Assembly: GCA_020344865.1 (NCBI GenBank)
Contig: CP070830.1
Coordinates: 2,121,226 to 2,137,296, forward strand
DNA: 16,071 nucleotides
Direction: 5' to 3'
From: Planctomycetota bacterium
GTDB taxonomy: Bacteria > Planctomycetota > Phycisphaerae > Sedimentisphaerales > Anaerobacaceae
Under the pieces are notes generated by a model. That model saw only the letters and a list, made by a program, of their open reading frames with translations. It searched no databases and was not told the DNA's origin. The position numbers were made by a program, and so were the translations under genes. The number at the start of each line of letters is the position of its first letter. The first letter of the stretch is position 1. Below, one piece after another: positions 14,423 to 16,071 of the stretch.

Positions 14423-16071
14423 TTAAAAGCTGTCTTCCATCGCAGCAATCGCCTCAGCCTCCTCCTCCTCCTGCAAAATAATGGATGGCTTAACAAGCAC
14501 TAACAGAATTTTGCTGTCCTTGACGACGCTGCGGTTACTAAACAATCGCCCGATGACCGGTATCTTGCTCACTATTGGCACTCCTGACTCCATCTCAACC
14601 TCGGCAGTCAGTTTCTGGCCGCCCAACAGCAGGGTCCCGCCATCAGGAACGCTAACACGCGTCTCAACCCTCGATATCTCAGTCTCCGGGAACAGTATCG
14701 TGTACACGTTATCGTCGGTCGCACCTTGCCCCCCCCCTATTATCGGCAGCTGAATATCAAAGGGCTGCCAGCCTAGGAAATCCCGCAGTTCCGTCACGAT
14801 ATTGAGCAGCACATGTTTTTTATCATGCATGATGGTCGGCGTAATATTGAGCAGCGTACCCGACACAACATACCCTTCTTCGTAATCAATTGTCCACCTG
14901 AAATCGCCGAAGTCTCCAATCTCCTCAATGTCGGGTTCAATCTCATATGGGTATCTCCTATACCTTTGCACCCTGAAGGTAGCGGACTCGCCGCTCAAAA
15001 CACTGACTTTCGGAGCTGTCAAACCCTTTGAATCTCTGTGGGCCTGCGTTGCCCTGAGAAGGAAGTGAACCTCGAGGTCATCAAGAAGCAGGTTGCCGTA
15101 ACCACCTTCGACCATCATCCCCGCAAGAGCCCCGCCGATCTCGGAAATGGCCGTTGGTATGCTGCCGGTAATACCCGTATCGGTTGGGACAGTATGGAGT
15201 GCGTGGCTCTGGTCAAACGTAATCACACCCGTCTTGCCGCCTTTGTCCCACCTAAAATCTACGTCCAGGCCGATATCTTCGAGAAAATTCTCCCCCACCA
15301 GCAGGAACCTGGCCTCTATGGCCACCTGATGTCCAAGCGACTTGCGTAAATCATTCAACAGGTCCGAAATTTCATTATGAACTTTAAGGCTCTGGTGAAC
15401 AATAAGCTTTTTATTCTCATAAACCGTTATGGTACCCTCGCCGCCCACGTCGTACCAGCTATCGGGCTCAATCGTCTCCTGGATAAGCATTATCAGGGCA
15501 TCCGCCCGCAATGTCGCCTCCTGCAGAAGCTCCTCCCTGTCTCTTTCGTCCTCCTCACCCAATTGCTCGGTACCGGCTTCACCCTCTCCGCCGACGGCAA
15601 CATCCGCGCCGGCTTCCGCCCAGAAATCAGCAGGCCGGCCAAGAAGGTCCGTAACGTCATAAACTAATGTCTTAAGCTCAATCTGAAGTGACTCTTCCGT
15701 CGCTATGGTAACTACACCGTTCTCAACGGCGTAACGAAGCTGAGCAAAACCGCCGGAAACCGCCTCCAACAAAAGGTCCAGCCCGGTGCCCAGCGAAATC
15801 GCCGATATCGGGTCCATGTTTATGGGCGTAGTCTGGTCAATATCAGCGTTGTCATACAAATCCCGCCAGTTCACAAACACATTCAAGGGCGGGTCAACAG
15901 AGTTCTTTATCTCTTCTATCGCCTCACTCAGAGGCATCTCAGACGTCAGTGCCGAAAGGTCGACAATCTCCTCAAGCTGCTTGTAAACAGCTACATCAGC
16001 CGGGTTCTGGCCGATTGCCTCGTCAGGTACACGAAATGGACTCGCTACAATTTCCCGCCAATTCTTCGGGT
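14423..16071 (-). CDS. Secretin (type II/III secretion outer-membrane channel), C-terminal part
   Basis: The reading frame is open to the right edge, so the 5' end is outside; the ATG at 15937 is internal. Secretins form multimeric gated channels in the outer membrane for type II secretion or type IV pili. An STN-like N-terminal segment lies at about 15690-15990. It is followed by an acidic linker, then an N-domain-like region with DALIMLIQETIEPDSWYD and ITVYENKKLIV (about 15390-15520). The channel domain runs from EARFLLVGENFL near 15310 to KILLVLVKPSII near 14490. The signature VPDGGTLLLGGQKL is at 14609-14650, and IPVIGRLFSN follows at 14534-14563. The C-terminus is Glu-rich. A G9 run at 14729-14737 encodes three glycines before the signature. 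GspD or PilQ cannot be told apart from this part. The next gene on this strand encodes an exported giant protein, a possible but unproven substrate. Confidence 0.88.
   Translation of the reverse strand, partial: PKNWREIVASPFRVPDEAIGQNPADVAVYKQLEEIVDLSALTSEMPLSEAIEEIKNSVDPPLNVFVNWRDLYDNADIDQTTPINMDPISAISLGTGLDLLLEAVSGGFAQLRYAVENGVVTIATEESLQIELKTLVYDVTDLLGRPADFWAEAGADVAVGGEGEAGTEQLGEEDERDREELLQEATLRADALIMLIQETIEPDSWYDVGGEGTITVYENKKLIVHQSLKVHNEISDLLNDLRKSLGHQVAIEARFLLVGENFLEDIGLDVDFRWDKGGKTGVITFDQSHALHTVPTDTGITGSIPTAISEIGGALAGMMVEGGYGNLLLDDLEVHFLLRATQAHRDSKGLTAPKVSVLSGESATFRVQRYRRYPYEIEPDIEEIGDFGDFRWTIDYEEGYVVSGTLLNITPTIMHDKKHVLLNIVTELRDFLGWQPFDIQLPIIGGGQGATDDNVYTILFPETEISRVETRVSVPDGGTLLLGGQKLTAEVEMESGVPIVSKIPVIGRLFSNRSVVKDSKILLVLVKPSIILQEEEEAEAIAAMEDSF
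14729..14737 (-). repeat. G9 homopolymer in the secretin gene
   Basis: Nine C on the plus strand are read as GGG GGG GGG in the coding strand (IIGGGQG). A one-base slip would remove the secretin signature and last barrel strands, about 102 codons from the end. Confidence 0.85.

Overview
The window most resembles a planctomycete, probably of the Phycisphaerae. This is an inference from three things seen in the sequence: dockerin repeats of the type common in that group, very long secreted beta-helix proteins with C-terminal 'DPMTW' Ig/FN3-like repeats, and a divergent secretin. Base composition is moderately GC-rich in genes and AT-richer in the two intergenic regions.

Left part (1-2944, minus strand): a pyrimidine operon read right to left as pyrR, pyrB, pyrC, then the start of a YacP/NYN-type RNase gene cut by the window edge. 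A strong sigma-70-like promoter lies at 2990-3018, with a perfect dyad over its -10 region. No Bacillus-type PyrR attenuator is visible in the leader.

Middle (3098-7682, plus strand): a divergent promoter drives a secreted subtilase-like protein with a C-terminal dockerin, in which the catalytic Asp position appears to hold Cys. Next come aroA (EPSP synthase) and aroC (chorismate synthase), the last two steps to chorismate, only 12 bases apart. The AroC is unusual: two of its most conserved active-site motifs, including the histidine of GESHG, are replaced, while the rest of the enzyme is well preserved. A bidirectional terminator (7702-7728) ends this unit.

Right part (7750-16071, minus strand): a 2104-residue secreted protein made of two tandem right-handed beta-helix modules, an internal dockerin and three FN3-like repeats. 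It has a 358-base upstream region with a stable hairpin and a possible ECF-type promoter. Upstream of that is the 3' part of a secretin (outer-membrane secretion channel) gene that runs off the window. Both genes contain an in-frame G9 homopolymer, the only runs of 8 or more I found by eye. This raises the possibility of slipped-strand phase variation in an adhesin and an export channel, as known for poly-G tracts in chlamydial pmp genes.

The best candidates for something undescribed are the His-less AroC, the Cys-for-Asp dockerin subtilase, and the pair of G9 tracts in the beta-helix protein and secretin.
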